Source: Conidiobolus incongruus B7586 (taxonomy: Eukaryota; Entomophthoromycota; Entomophthoromycetes; Entomophthorales; Conidiobolaceae). From it: a DNA stretch of 14,181 bases. The position numbers were made by a program, and so were the translations under genes. Below, in pieces: positions 1-7,889 of the stretch (the first letter of the stretch is position 1; the number at the start of each line of letters is the position of its first letter). The notes below the pieces were generated by a model, which was given only the letters and a program-made list of their open reading frames with translations, ran no database searches and was not told where the DNA came from. The stretch spans positions 1 to 14,181 of the forward strand of contig JNEM01016916.1 in assembly GCA_000697335.1 (NCBI GenBank), written 5' to 3'.

Positions 1-267
1 ACTAAAGATTGTTAATATATAATGAAAATATTAATTAAAAATGATTTTTTATGAAAAAGTAAAATAAAACTTATAACTAATTTATTTATTATTAATTATT
101 AAATAAAAAGATTATATATATATTAACTTGTAGAAATAAGTCAAAAAATCAAATATATATATATTTTAATTAATAACTAAAATAATTATATATATTAGAT
201 TATTTAAAAACTATAATATATTATTAAGATATATTTTTTGATAATAAATAAATATATTTAGATATAT
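1..267. other. AT-rich flank of left CG-free block, no gene
   Basis: Almost pure A/T sequence with short TA and TTAA runs. I see no coding trace, RNA gene or repeat of known type. It belongs compositionally to the CG-free block that continues to about 2,086, and is probably older repeat DNA in which the Tc1-like element sits. Confidence 0.6.
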
Positions 268-339
268 TTAATAAACTATTAGCAAAAATATTAACCTTTA
301 ATATTTAATAAAGATAAGTTATAAATTTGCAGGTTTTTA
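268..339. repeat. Left terminal inverted repeat of the Tc1-like element
   Basis: Aligns without gaps to the reverse complement of 1476-1547, with roughly 50 of 72 bases identical. About half of the mismatches are transitions (A/G or C/T), as expected if the two ends were deaminated independently. The best-kept stretch is TTATAAATTT followed by a T-run. Confidence 0.75.
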
Positions 340-439
340 AGATAAAGGGATATATTTAACAATATATAACCATATCTTTTTTCTCTTTTTGTTATTATTT
401 TATATAGTATTTTATAAATATACAAAATTCTTTTTATTA

Positions 440-1462
440 ATATTATTATACTTAAATCCCTCTCTAAAAAAATACATTTATATATTAATCAACTTTATAA
501 AAAAGGTAAATTAACTTATAATATTACTAGAATTACTAGTGTTATTTAGTCTACTATAGTTGAAGTTAATATGAATAGTAATAAAAACATATTTAAACTT
601 AAATTTAAGTATATTAAGGTTATAGATAAATATAATAAGAAATATATCTATAAGTTAGTTAATATAAGTAAATGTAGTATTATTGTAGAAATATAACAAG
701 AACTATAAAACTATATAAAAATATTAGTTAATATTGATACTATTATATATATTTTATATCAGTATAGATACTACTTATACTTTAAGAAAAAACACCTCTA
801 ATTAAAGAAATCTTACTGTAAAGCTAAGTAAAAGTTTAAATATTATTATTGATATTAAACTAAAACTAATTAGAATAAGGTTGTTTAGTTTAATAAGACA
901 AAAATATACTTTAGTAGATTTAATAAAAAAGCTAGATATTTTAAAAAAATGTAAAACTATTTTATAGCTATTATGTTAATTTTACCCAAAAGTACAATAA
1001 TAGGTTAATTATTAATTAGGGATATATATTATCTTTAGATATAGGGTATTTTTGTAAAGTTAATAATGGAATTAATATTGAGATATATTAAAATATTTTA
1101 AACAATAAATTAAAAAAAACTACTGAATAATATAAGTTAAATAAATCTAATATTATTCTCTAATAAGATAATACCTTTTGTTATATTATAATTTCTATTA
1201 TTAAATAACTTAAAAATAATAAGATAATAGTTATAAAGTGGCTTTTTCAATTTTTTAACCTTAACCCAATTAAATATCTTTGGGATTAATTAAAAAAGCT
1301 ATTAAAGTTTTCCCCTTAGTAAAAAATTTAGATTAGCTTTAAAAATATGTTTAAGAAGCATAGAATAAGATTAACCCTTCTTAATATAAAAAGTTAATTG
1401 ATTCTATTCCTTATAAACTTAAAGAAGTTAGAAAAGCTAAAGGTAGATACACTAATTTTTAA
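440..1462 (+). pseudogene. Tc1-like transposase pseudogene (DD34E)
   Basis: Remnant of a cut-and-paste transposase of about 340 residues, the normal family length. Parts are visible in order. An N-terminal helix-turn-helix (about 470-560) reads like QLYKKGKLTYNITRITSV. The first catalytic block (883-940) reads V*FNKTKIYFSRFNKKARY, matching the family VIWSDETKF pattern with catalytic D now N (codon 892-894). The second block at 1161-1184 is **DNTFCY, matching QQDNAPCH, with D retained at 1167-1169. At 1239-1298 WLFQFFNLNPIKYLW matches WPPQSPDLNPIENLW, with catalytic E now K (1272-1274). From the second D to this position are exactly 34 residues. The C-terminus SIPYKLKEVRKAKGRYTNF ends at a stop at 1460-1462, matching the usual SMPRRL-KAKGG-TKY tail. 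The three blocks lie in different reading phases, so small indels accompany the many transitions. No activity is possible. Confidence 0.88.
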
Positions 1463-1475
1463 ATTTTTTTATCAC

Positions 1476-1547
1476 TAAAAACTTATAAATTTATAATCTA
1501 TCTTAGGTAAAATTTAAAGGTTTATATTTTAACCAATTAATAGCTAA
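1476..1547. repeat. Right terminal inverted repeat of the Tc1-like element
   Basis: Starts 13 bases after the transposase stop and pairs with 268-339 in inverted orientation. The terminal position relative to the gene and the matching length support it as the true right end. Confidence 0.75.
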
Positions 1548-2358
1548 ATATCATTATTTAATGATATATATTATTAATAAATATAATAGGTTTTAATTAT
1601 TTAATTTAGGTTTATTTTATTAAATATTAATTAAGTTATTAGTAAAAATATAAGTGTTTTTGATTTTATAATTTATTTTTGGAAGTTAGTGTATTTGATT
1701 TTTTCAAAATATAGCAATTTATTTGAAAAATTAAAAATTAAAGAATTTGCTATTCCCTTTGTATTAAACTATTAACAACTATATATCATTAAATTAATAT
1801 TTTTTTATCAATATGTTAAATATATTTAAGAGTAGATTATTAATAAATTAATCTATTAATAGTATTTTAAACAATGTTTTTTAAAATTACTAATATAATA
1901 AATTCAAATTATTTAATATTGAAATTTAATTTCAAAATAACATATAGTTATTGATAACTATAATAATAATAATAGTTAATTTGGGTAAAAGTCTTATAAA
2001 TTATTTTCATTATATTTACCAATAATGAAAAAACATTTTAAAAGTCCTTTATACCTTTTCTTCCAGACTTTGAATTATATAATTTGCGATAAATAATAAT
2101 TTTTTAAAAATAATTTCTATATATTGTTTGGTGATTTTAAAAGGATTTAAAAGTTTTATTTATTAAATATAATAATACAAAAAATGTAAAATTATATATA
2201 TTTATTTTATATTTATAAATGATGGTATTTAATTAATTTTTCTAACATAATTATATATTATATAAGAAAATATTTTTTCCTGTATTTGTTTTATAATGAT
2301 TAGTTATTTGATATAAAAAATTAATGATATTAATATTTTTTATTTAAAATAATGATTT
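1548..2358. other. Intergenic AT-rich DNA, no gene
   Basis: No coding trace was recognised. CG stays absent until 2087-2088, but TG and CA become commoner after about 1,660, so the strongly mutated block fades out here. It contains a TIR-like direct copy at 1634-1653 and a small foldback (ATAGCAA at 1711-1717 against TTGCTAT at 1747-1753). Confidence 0.5.
1634..1653 (+). repeat. Extra TIR-like copy outside the Tc1-like element
   Basis: A 20-base stretch agrees with 274-293 of the left terminal repeat at 16 positions in direct orientation, and three of the four differences are transitions. It may be the edge of a second, otherwise lost copy, or a chance match in low-complexity DNA. Confidence 0.35.
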
Positions 2359-2377
2359 AGATGTGTATAAGAGACAG
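2359..2377 (+). other. Nextera/Tn5 mosaic-end adapter (sequencing artefact)
   Basis: Exact match to AGATGTGTATAAGAGACAG, the 19-base transposase mosaic-end sequence used in Nextera library preparation. It is the only such stretch in the window and is out of character with its surroundings (GAGACAG inside about 85% A+T). In a library molecule the genomic insert begins directly after this sequence. The DNA from 2378 onward would then be a read start, and the DNA to the left may have been joined wrongly by the assembler. Confidence 0.95.
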
Positions 2378-3175
2378 ATTTAATATTAATTTTACAAGTA
2401 TTTTATATATATTAGAATTAAAATTAAAATTAAATAATAAAAATAAATGATGATATTGATTAATAATATATATTTTTATTATAATATATTAAATATATAT
2501 ATTGAATATTTAATATAGATTAAATTAGACTCAAAATTAATATTGATTAGTTATTTATTTAAAAGAAATAATATAAAATCATGTAATATATATAATATTA
2601 TAATATAAGATTTTATATAGTAATTTAAAATAAAATTCCAAAATATTAAAAATAATCAAATATAATATTAATAATTATTATATAACCTTGGTGTAATTTT
2701 TTAATTTGAATAATTTAATAATATAAGGAATATTAAAATTAAAAATGAATCCCATAGCTAGTATATATATATATATATATATTGAATAAATTTAGTTTTT
2801 GAAAAATACAATATATGGTTATTATTTATCTAATTTCCAATAAATGTTAAATTAAATTCTTATATTTATTTCCATTTAATTATTTTCATAAGTTATTTTT
2901 TAAAATAATAACTATTTTAATAATATAAAAAATATTTATTATTTTGTTAATTCAAGATTATATATTGTCATCTAAAACAATAAACAAATCCATAATGTAT
3001 ATTATATATTATATTTAATAAGATTAAAAATTAAATATTTAATAATCCTTGGTATCAATCACAGTTGTTAACCTTGTTTCAAGTCAAATTTTGAATTCAT
3101 TTTTCTGAAATCATATTGCCTGCTCAGTTTGCGATATTTACATAATATTGAATATCAATATTAGTAAATAAATTA
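2378..3175. other. AT-rich intergenic DNA, no gene
   Basis: Dense in A/T, with a simple TA dinucleotide tract at 2762-2782 and no coding trace I can support. After about 3,040 the sequence becomes less monotonous, leading into a short open frame at 3176. Confidence 0.5.
2762..2782. repeat. (TA)n microsatellite
   Basis: About ten consecutive TA units. A simple repeat, expected in DNA of this composition. Confidence 0.9.
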
Positions 3176-3292
3176 ATGTCAACATTATTAAAAGATTCAA
3201 TTAATCACGCCTACAGATCAGAGCTCGGGGTTGAAGATAAAAGTAGTAGTAGCGTTTTTATTTGTAAATTAAGTATGGAAGAAGTAATATAA
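3176..3292 (+). CDS. Hypothetical 38-aa ORF or first-exon remnant
   Basis: ATG-initiated open frame of 38 codons plus TAA. It begins MSTLLKDSINHAYRSELG and continues through a run of four serines to a hydrophobic and acidic end. The residue mix (D, E, H, R, G, S) is unlike the K/N/I/Y-rich chance frames elsewhere in the window, and local G+C is higher than in the flanks. A GTAATA at 3284-3289 could be a 5-prime splice site, making this a first exon, but no matching downstream exon was found. I recognise no family. A chance frame or decayed fragment remains quite possible. Confidence 0.25.
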   Translation: MSTLLKDSINHAYRSELGVEDKSSSSVFICKLSMEEVI

Positions 3293-3437
3293 AATAATAT
3301 ATCCAAATAACCGCCAAAATTTATTAAAGATCGGATATAAGTCAAAATTTAGAAATTTTCAAAATTTGAAAAAATTGTATTATTGATAAAATGAATTTAA
3401 AATATTAAATATGACATTTGGAGTATTTAGTTGTTTT

Positions 3438-3495
3438 AACATTTTTAAATAATAATATATCAAACATGATATATTATTTAGTAAATAAAAATGTT
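3438..3495. repeat. Foldback (imperfect inverted repeat), about 58 bp
   Basis: AACATTTTTA at 3438-3447 pairs with TAAAAATGTT at 3486-3495, and an inner arm pairs AATAATATATCA with TGATATATTATT around a very small loop. The two arms differ by a four-base length difference. It resembles the core of a MITE or a hairpin-forming insertion remnant. No target duplication is assigned. Confidence 0.6.
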
Positions 3496-4006
3496 TAACC
3501 ATATGGAACCTAACTTTGATAATTTGAAAAATATTCAAAATTGGTTAAATTTGTTAACAATGCTTAATTTTCTATGTCAAGTTAATAAATAAGCATAACC
3601 AGAATATTAATATAATAATATCAAAATAGGTGAAAGCCCATTTTATAATGAACACATCAAATAAACACACAATGATTACAAAAGATCTAATAAGTATTGG
3701 ATAATAAACCTAAATAAGCAAAAATATAAGTAATTAAAAATTAGCAAGTGTTGAATTTAACCAAATATCGTAAAAAAATCGACAAATAAGTTTTTATAAT
3801 TGAATATGTTGGCGCTTTGTTGGCATATTTTATCTCACTTGAATATTCCAATTATGCCTCGGATATTACAATAAAGTGAAAAATAGGATATAATTTTAGT
3901 AAAACGTGATTTGATCCAAGTTCAGCCAACCTGAATTACAATATGCGTAGATCAAATTCTAACTCATATTAGCATTTCATATTAAAACTATTACTGTTGA
4001 AAATTT

Positions 4007-4081
4007 GTGATTATATCAAAATAATTTCAAAATGGATGATTAATTTTTGATTGATAATTCATTATTTTTCAATATAATCAC
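4007..4081. repeat. 75-bp element bounded by a perfect 10-bp inverted repeat
   Basis: GTGATTATAT at 4007-4016 is matched by ATATAATCAC at 4072-4081, with further partial pairing inside (AAAATAAT against ATTATTTTT). It could be a tiny MITE-like remnant or an AT-rich hairpin. There is no coding content. Confidence 0.5.
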
Positions 4082-4146
4082 TTAAGATATCTATAATATA
4101 TAATATATAACTTATACACATTATATAGACATTATTTCAATATTGA

Positions 4147-6212
4147 AAAAGTTACTCTAATTGTAAATGTCGCAAATATATATTATTTGAAATAATTATA
4201 AATTTTCACCTAAAAACATTAAGTATTTTGAATTCCAGAAATACTTTTTATTTGATATATTATCAAAAACAATTACATAGAGAGGTCAAAAGATTGGGGA
4301 TGTATTGTTGGTGTAAGTTTATCCTTCAATATTTCTAGATATTAATTGAATAAATTTTTAAAATGCTGAAAATATTCTAATTATTCAATATTGGTTAAAC
4401 ATATCTGACTAACAATATTTCAAAAGTAATTAAAATATTTTCAATTAAAATCATCTATACTTTATATTGTGTCTTTTAAGTCAACTGCTATGGTCATATA
4501 TTAAAATCAACTAATACTTACAAAAATTTATTTGACGCAAAAGATATATAGGCATCAGAATGAATCTAAAGTGAATTTATAGAACCAAGAGAAACTACAA
4601 ACTTCTATAGGATAATATGATGTAATATTTCTTACTTTGAGGGAATAATGGACAATGCTTTTTGAAACAATGATAATATCAAGTTGAAAAATTCACCATA
4701 TCTCTTCACCACCATTATAATAATATATTAAAAATAATCTTTTGTTCAATGTAAGATAAATTTCATTTTCATGTTATCAATGGGTATATACTGTGTCATT
4801 AGTGATAAAGAATTATATTATGAAAAAATTATGATATGAATTACTAACCAGATTTTCCTTATTTTCACTTGAATTTATATGCTGTCAAATATATTATTGT
4901 TGCTACAACTTTTTTAATTAAGTGATAATAGAACAAATATTCAATGATATATCGGCATTAGTAATACTCAATAGAATATATAATATTTAATATCAAAATT
5001 AGTTTATTTATCCGCTACTATATCCTAGTAATTTATAATATCTATGATTTTATTAATATTAATAAAACACGAAATCATACGAATTGAAATTTAGTACAAA
5101 ATAATGGCTTTAAAAACAAATATTATTGATAATTTTCAGAAAGTTTTTAATATACATATTAATAATTTTTATTTGATAGATTTAATTTAATATTTTAATG
5201 TAAATCTTGTTATTTATTAGATCTAATCACTCAATTTAATGTCTATAGTATCTTTGAAAATATTCATTATTAACTCCAAACACTCAAGTAAATTCCAATT
5301 ATTTGTCAAGATTGAAAGTATTAGTGGCAAAAATAAAGATTCATGATACTTTTATTGTTTTTACATTATTATAACATACATATCTGTTAAACTTTATATT
5401 TATTATTTTAAAAACTTCGAAAACAAGCTATATGTAAATTGTAAATTTATTGACAATATCCTTATATTAATATATCATTTTCAAATATATATAGTTTATA
5501 TATAACATTTGAAATAATAAAATTTTTCTATTATATATTTAACTATTTTTATTCAATACTTGTTTAATCTAAAACATAATAAATTTAATCAAGCTTTCTA
5601 ATTTATCTCTGATAAAAAAAGGATTTAAATTTTAATTTAAAAAAACAAATATTATAAATTCAAAACAATTTTAATATAATTATATAAAAATAAATAAACG
5701 CTAATTACCATAAATGTTAATTTGATTAAATAAATTGATACCAATTTAAGTATATATTAAAATTGAGGTTTTTTATTTATTTTTAATATTAAATTATTTT
5801 GAATAAATAATTTAAGAAATCGCGATATTAATTTCATAGTGTAATTTTTAATCTATAATGACTAAGCACTATTAAGAAAAAATTTTTGTATAATAAATTG
5901 AAAAAAAAATATCAATAATTTTGATCAATTATTTAAAATAACTATTGATTATTTTAATTCAAATAGTATTATATTCAAATTCTATATTCTATTTAATGAA
6001 TTTAATAGAGAATATATGAGTTGATCATGATTTCACATAACTAAGATTAAAAATCATTGAATTTTGAAGGTCAAAAGATAACATGGATAAACATGATTTG
6101 ATGTAATTAAACACTTATAAAAAAACTCAAATATTTTAAATTAATAAATTATTTAAATAATTTATTTAATATAATATTTGATGTATTCATTAGTTAAATT
6201 GTTAATAACCAG
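4147..6212. other. Long AT-rich stretch without a supported gene
   Basis: A stop-free frame at 4147-4338 (+, 63 codons, no ATG near its start) and a weak coding-like stretch at about 4482-4720 (+, several stops) were examined. Both are within what chance gives in a window this size and match nothing I know. The rest is monotonous A/T with short palindromes, such as the perfect 18-bp AAATTATTTAAATAATTT near 6,150. Confidence 0.45.
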
Positions 6213-6232
6213 CCCGATTTTTTAAAATCAGG
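6213..6232. repeat. Short near-palindrome
   Basis: CCCGATTTT and AAAATCAGG pair with one C/A mismatch around a two-base centre. It lies just past the 3-prime side of the minus-strand ORF region. No function can be assigned in a eukaryote; it marks the start of the less AT-rich patch. Confidence 0.4.
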
Positions 6233-6265
6233 AAATTTAAAAAATTATTTTAAAAAAATTAACGT

Positions 6266-6415
6266 GATGAAGGTTAGTAATCGCACTAAGTCTTCAAGAA
6301 TTAGTGTTGCTTGGAGGGAGTTTTGGATGGAGGTTAGGGAGTTTCATCGTGATCGAATGAAGGTTAGGATTTGGCGAGATTGGGTGTCAATGTTAAATAT
6401 TTGGTTACATCATCT
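6266..6415. repeat. Degenerate 30-bp periodic tandem repeat
   Basis: The 12-mer GATGAAGGTTAG (or a one-base variant) recurs at 6266, 6326 and 6356, all in one 30-base register. Weaker copies fall in register at 6296 and 6386. In protein terms this is a ten-residue period: MKVSNRTKSS, RISVAWREFW, MEVREFHRDR, MKVRIWRDWV on the + strand; on the minus strand, pieces such as FDHDETP and PPSKTPSKQH. It may be a decayed minisatellite or a repetitive, disordered tail of a former gene. Confidence 0.55.
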
Positions 6416-6675
6416 TGGAGCATTTTATCAAATTCACTGTCTTCTTCACTCTCTTCAGAGTTAATTTCCAGATGCTTTGGTGTTGTTTGATGACAGTTAG
6501 CGATTTTGTTAATCACATTGAGACTAGACATAGACATTCTCCTAATATAATTCCCAATATTGGGAATGGGAGAATGAAGGTGAGTGTGGAAATCTGTAGT
6601 AGTGAGTTGGCAGGAAGAACGAGATTGGGGCATTATATTAGGAATAGAAGGTCTCTTTACTGATTTGTGAGACAT
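6364..6675 (-). CDS. Hypothetical 103-aa protein, unrecognised
   Basis: Longest open frame in the window, starting MSHKSVKRPSIPNIMPQS and containing an acidic cluster (NSEESEEDSEFDKMLQDD) near residues 72-89. No transmembrane segment or signal peptide is visible; it looks polar and probably disordered. An A/T-rich TATA-like CTATAAATAT lies about 55-65 bases upstream of the ATG, a plausible distance for a promoter, but that stretch overlaps the retroelement fossil and may be coincidence. The frame runs into the 30-bp repeat zone, where the same frame continues with in-frame stops that could once have been CAA codons. Two + strand frames overlap it (6264-6464 and 6415-6663). I prefer the minus strand for its acidic/Ser composition, but neither strand has a recognisable family. 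Confidence 0.3.
   Translation of the reverse strand: MSHKSVKRPSIPNIMPQSRSSCQLTTTDFHTHLHSPIPNIGNYIRRMSMSSLNVINKIANCHQTTPKHLEINSEESEEDSEFDKMLQDDVTKYLTLTPNLAKS
6535..6576. repeat. Two-tier palindrome (cruciform-forming)
   Basis: A perfect 18-bp palindrome, ATTCCCAATATTGGGAAT (6550-6567), sits inside an outer pair, CATTCTCC (6535-6542) and GGAGAATG (6569-6576). The spacers are seven bases and one base. It is much less A/T-biased than the random palindromes elsewhere, so it stands out. It lies inside the 103-aa minus-strand frame. Possible roles are a protein-binding dyad or an insertion scar; none can be shown. Confidence 0.65.
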
Positions 6676-6689
6676 TGATCAAAATAGAA

Positions 6690-7880
6690 AATTAGAAAGG
6701 ATACTTCGCAATTGGTAGACCAAGTCACATATTTATAGGTGACATAGTTCGGTTCGTATCAATTTGTAAAGTAGCACAAAATCAATTAAATTAATTATTT
6801 TAATTAATTGTTAATGATTTGGTAATTTGAAGGTGAAAATTTGATTAATTTCAGAAATTTACTTGTACCATTAACCTATTTTATACTTTTAGTATACCAT
6901 ACAAATACTCCAAATCGGGATCTTGAGTTATTTTGGTAGGGAACCGAATCCCAACATTCAAAATTTTAATAAACTTAAACAAATATAATAGAACACTGCA
7001 TTCTCATTGGTCCATACCTTTAATGAACCAATAGTTTATCCCAAGTACCAAGCATCAATCATCAAAATTGCTTATTGCATTATATACAGGTGTGGTAGTG
7101 GATATTGTCAGCTGTCGGAATCGGAATTACACAATCAACAGCTATAATAAGTCAATGACATATTCATGTTTTCATGACTCTATTGTAAATTGTCACTTTA
7201 ATTTATAAATAAATGCTTCTTCCAATTTAGACTGTTTTCTTCGATCATGATCTCGCAACATATCCAATGGCAATCAGAACATATCAAAATATTAGAATAA
7301 CACTCACAAACACTGATCATTGGGGTCAAACCCATACAAATAAATTAGAATCCTTTCCAATTACACAAAGTTGGATGATTTAATTATGACTTTAGTTCAA
7401 ATTAAGTGCTTAGTAGAGGGGCTCAAATGGTTTTACTTGGGGCAATCTGTACATTTGATTAAATTACATTACCACTATCTTCTATTATCACTGTGATATT
7501 AGTTATTTTTGATGTTAATTTAGGTCTAAATTTAACTCGTGGTTGTTTACAAGCTTTGATTAGTGTTAAATTTAACATTTTATTCAATCAAAAATCTAAT
7601 CAATTACACAAATTGGTAAAAAAATTGTAATTAAAAGTTATTTTTAACAAAAATCACTAAGTACGTTAATGCCAGAATATTAATAATCAAATTCAACACT
7701 TTGACTCATTGCATGAATTTCAAATTTGAAAAATTTGGAATGATTACTTGGTTTGGTTAGTTGTTAATTATCTTTCTGTCCACTATGTTCAAAGTGAATC
7801 TACTAAAGTTGTGATTTCTAAATTTGTAATTAGGTTTATCGCATTCTTAACAGAGTTCCGAATTTATATGTTGGGTTGAT
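6690..7880 (+). mobile_element. Ty3/Gypsy-type LTR retroelement fossil (pol fragment), broken
   Basis: Pieces of a pol region lie in the order typical of Ty3/Gypsy. A reverse transcriptase piece at about 6,700-6,795 has FIGDIVRF where the family has Y-x-D-D-I-V-x-F. The RT connection at about 6,850-6,960 has NLLVPLT and FW-GTESQ, resembling NFS-x-x-x-x-PLT and F-x-W-x-x-E-x-Q. An RNase H piece at about 7,300-7,490 has CLVEGLKWFYLGQSVHLI, resembling the ECLAVV-x-x-x-KW-x-x-YL-G-x-x-x-x-L-x-TDH region. An integrase core piece at about 7,700-7,880 has DYLVWLVV followed by FVIRF. The fossil is broken many times (at least five). No LTRs, gag or protease were recognised, and about 240 bases between RT and RNase H are unexplained. 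It looks old. The domain order makes Ty3/Gypsy more likely than Copia; a related integrase-bearing element is less likely. Confidence 0.6.
6970..7210. other. Unexplained segment inside the retroelement fossil
   Basis: In Ty3/Gypsy pol the end of RT and the start of RNase H are normally close together, but here about 240 extra bases lie between them. The segment has an inverted CCAAT pair (ATTGGT at 7006-7011, ACCAAT at 7027-7032) and a less AT-rich patch around 7,090-7,140. It could be a nested small insertion or simply unrecognisable pol sequence. Confidence 0.35.
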
Positions 7881-7889
7881 TATTTCTTA

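Larger units (their letters stand above)
268..1547 (+). mobile_element. Tc1-like (DD34E) DNA transposon, near full length, inactivated
   Basis: A Tc1/mariner superfamily transposon of about 1.28 kb, delimited by an inverted repeat pair (268-339 and 1476-1547) and containing a full-length but dead transposase. The size fits the family (about 1.3-1.7 kb). Decay is mostly C-to-T and G-to-A: two of three catalytic codons now read N and K, and conserved P, S and H codons read as L, F and Y. The element contains no CG dinucleotide. Outer ends could reach a few bases further to a TA target duplication, which cannot be picked out in such TA-rich DNA. Superfamily identity rests on clear motifs, so I am confident of it; the exact ends are less sure. 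Confidence 0.85.
3293..4146. other. AT-rich intergenic DNA with two foldbacks and a weak coding-like trace
   Basis: Contains the foldbacks at 3438-3495 and 4007-4081. Between them, 3806-3985 on the + strand has a less biased composition. One frame there carries only three stops in 60 codons (pieces such as MLALCWHILSHLNIPIMP and DIILVKRDLIQVQPT), which may be a decayed coding sequence. No family is recognised. Confidence 0.35.

Noticed and set aside
1100-1300. Ciliate-type genetic code (TAA/TAG read as Gln)
   Set aside because: Reading TAA as Q improves the Tc1-like frame at QQDN, but catalytic D and E are also changed to N and K, and P, S and H to L, F and Y. Directed C-to-T/G-to-A decay explains all of these together; a code change does not.
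4147-4338. 63-codon stop-free + strand frame
   Set aside because: It has no start codon near its beginning and its length is within chance expectation for this stop frequency. The only mildly complex part (REVKRLGMYCWCKF) matches nothing known to me.
4482-4720. Coding-like + strand frame with pieces such as SEFIEPRETTNFYRII
   Set aside because: It has several stops, no recognisable domain order and no supporting context. It is too weak to call a pseudogene.
6264-6464. 66-aa + strand frame
   Set aside because: Follows the 30-bp repeat and overlaps the 103-aa minus-strand frame. It has no recognisable domain and was treated as a shadow of the repeat.
6415-6663. 82-aa + strand frame
   Set aside because: Lies fully antisense to the 103-aa frame and has no family features; taken as its shadow.
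6900-6960. Possible tRNA T-arm (GGGAACCGAATCCC)
   Set aside because: The loop does not read TTCGAAT and no acceptor, D or anticodon arms can be drawn around it.
7006-7032. Inverted CCAAT boxes as a bidirectional promoter
   Set aside because: Both flanks are better explained as pol fossil sequence, and neither has a supported gene start.
7200-7360. Minus-strand coding-like stretch (LPLDMLRDHDRRKQ)
   Set aside because: At first it resembled the tail of a GIY-YIG-type domain, but the + strand of the same interval fits the RNase H region of a retroelement in the right order with its neighbours. The minus-strand reading is the less likely one.
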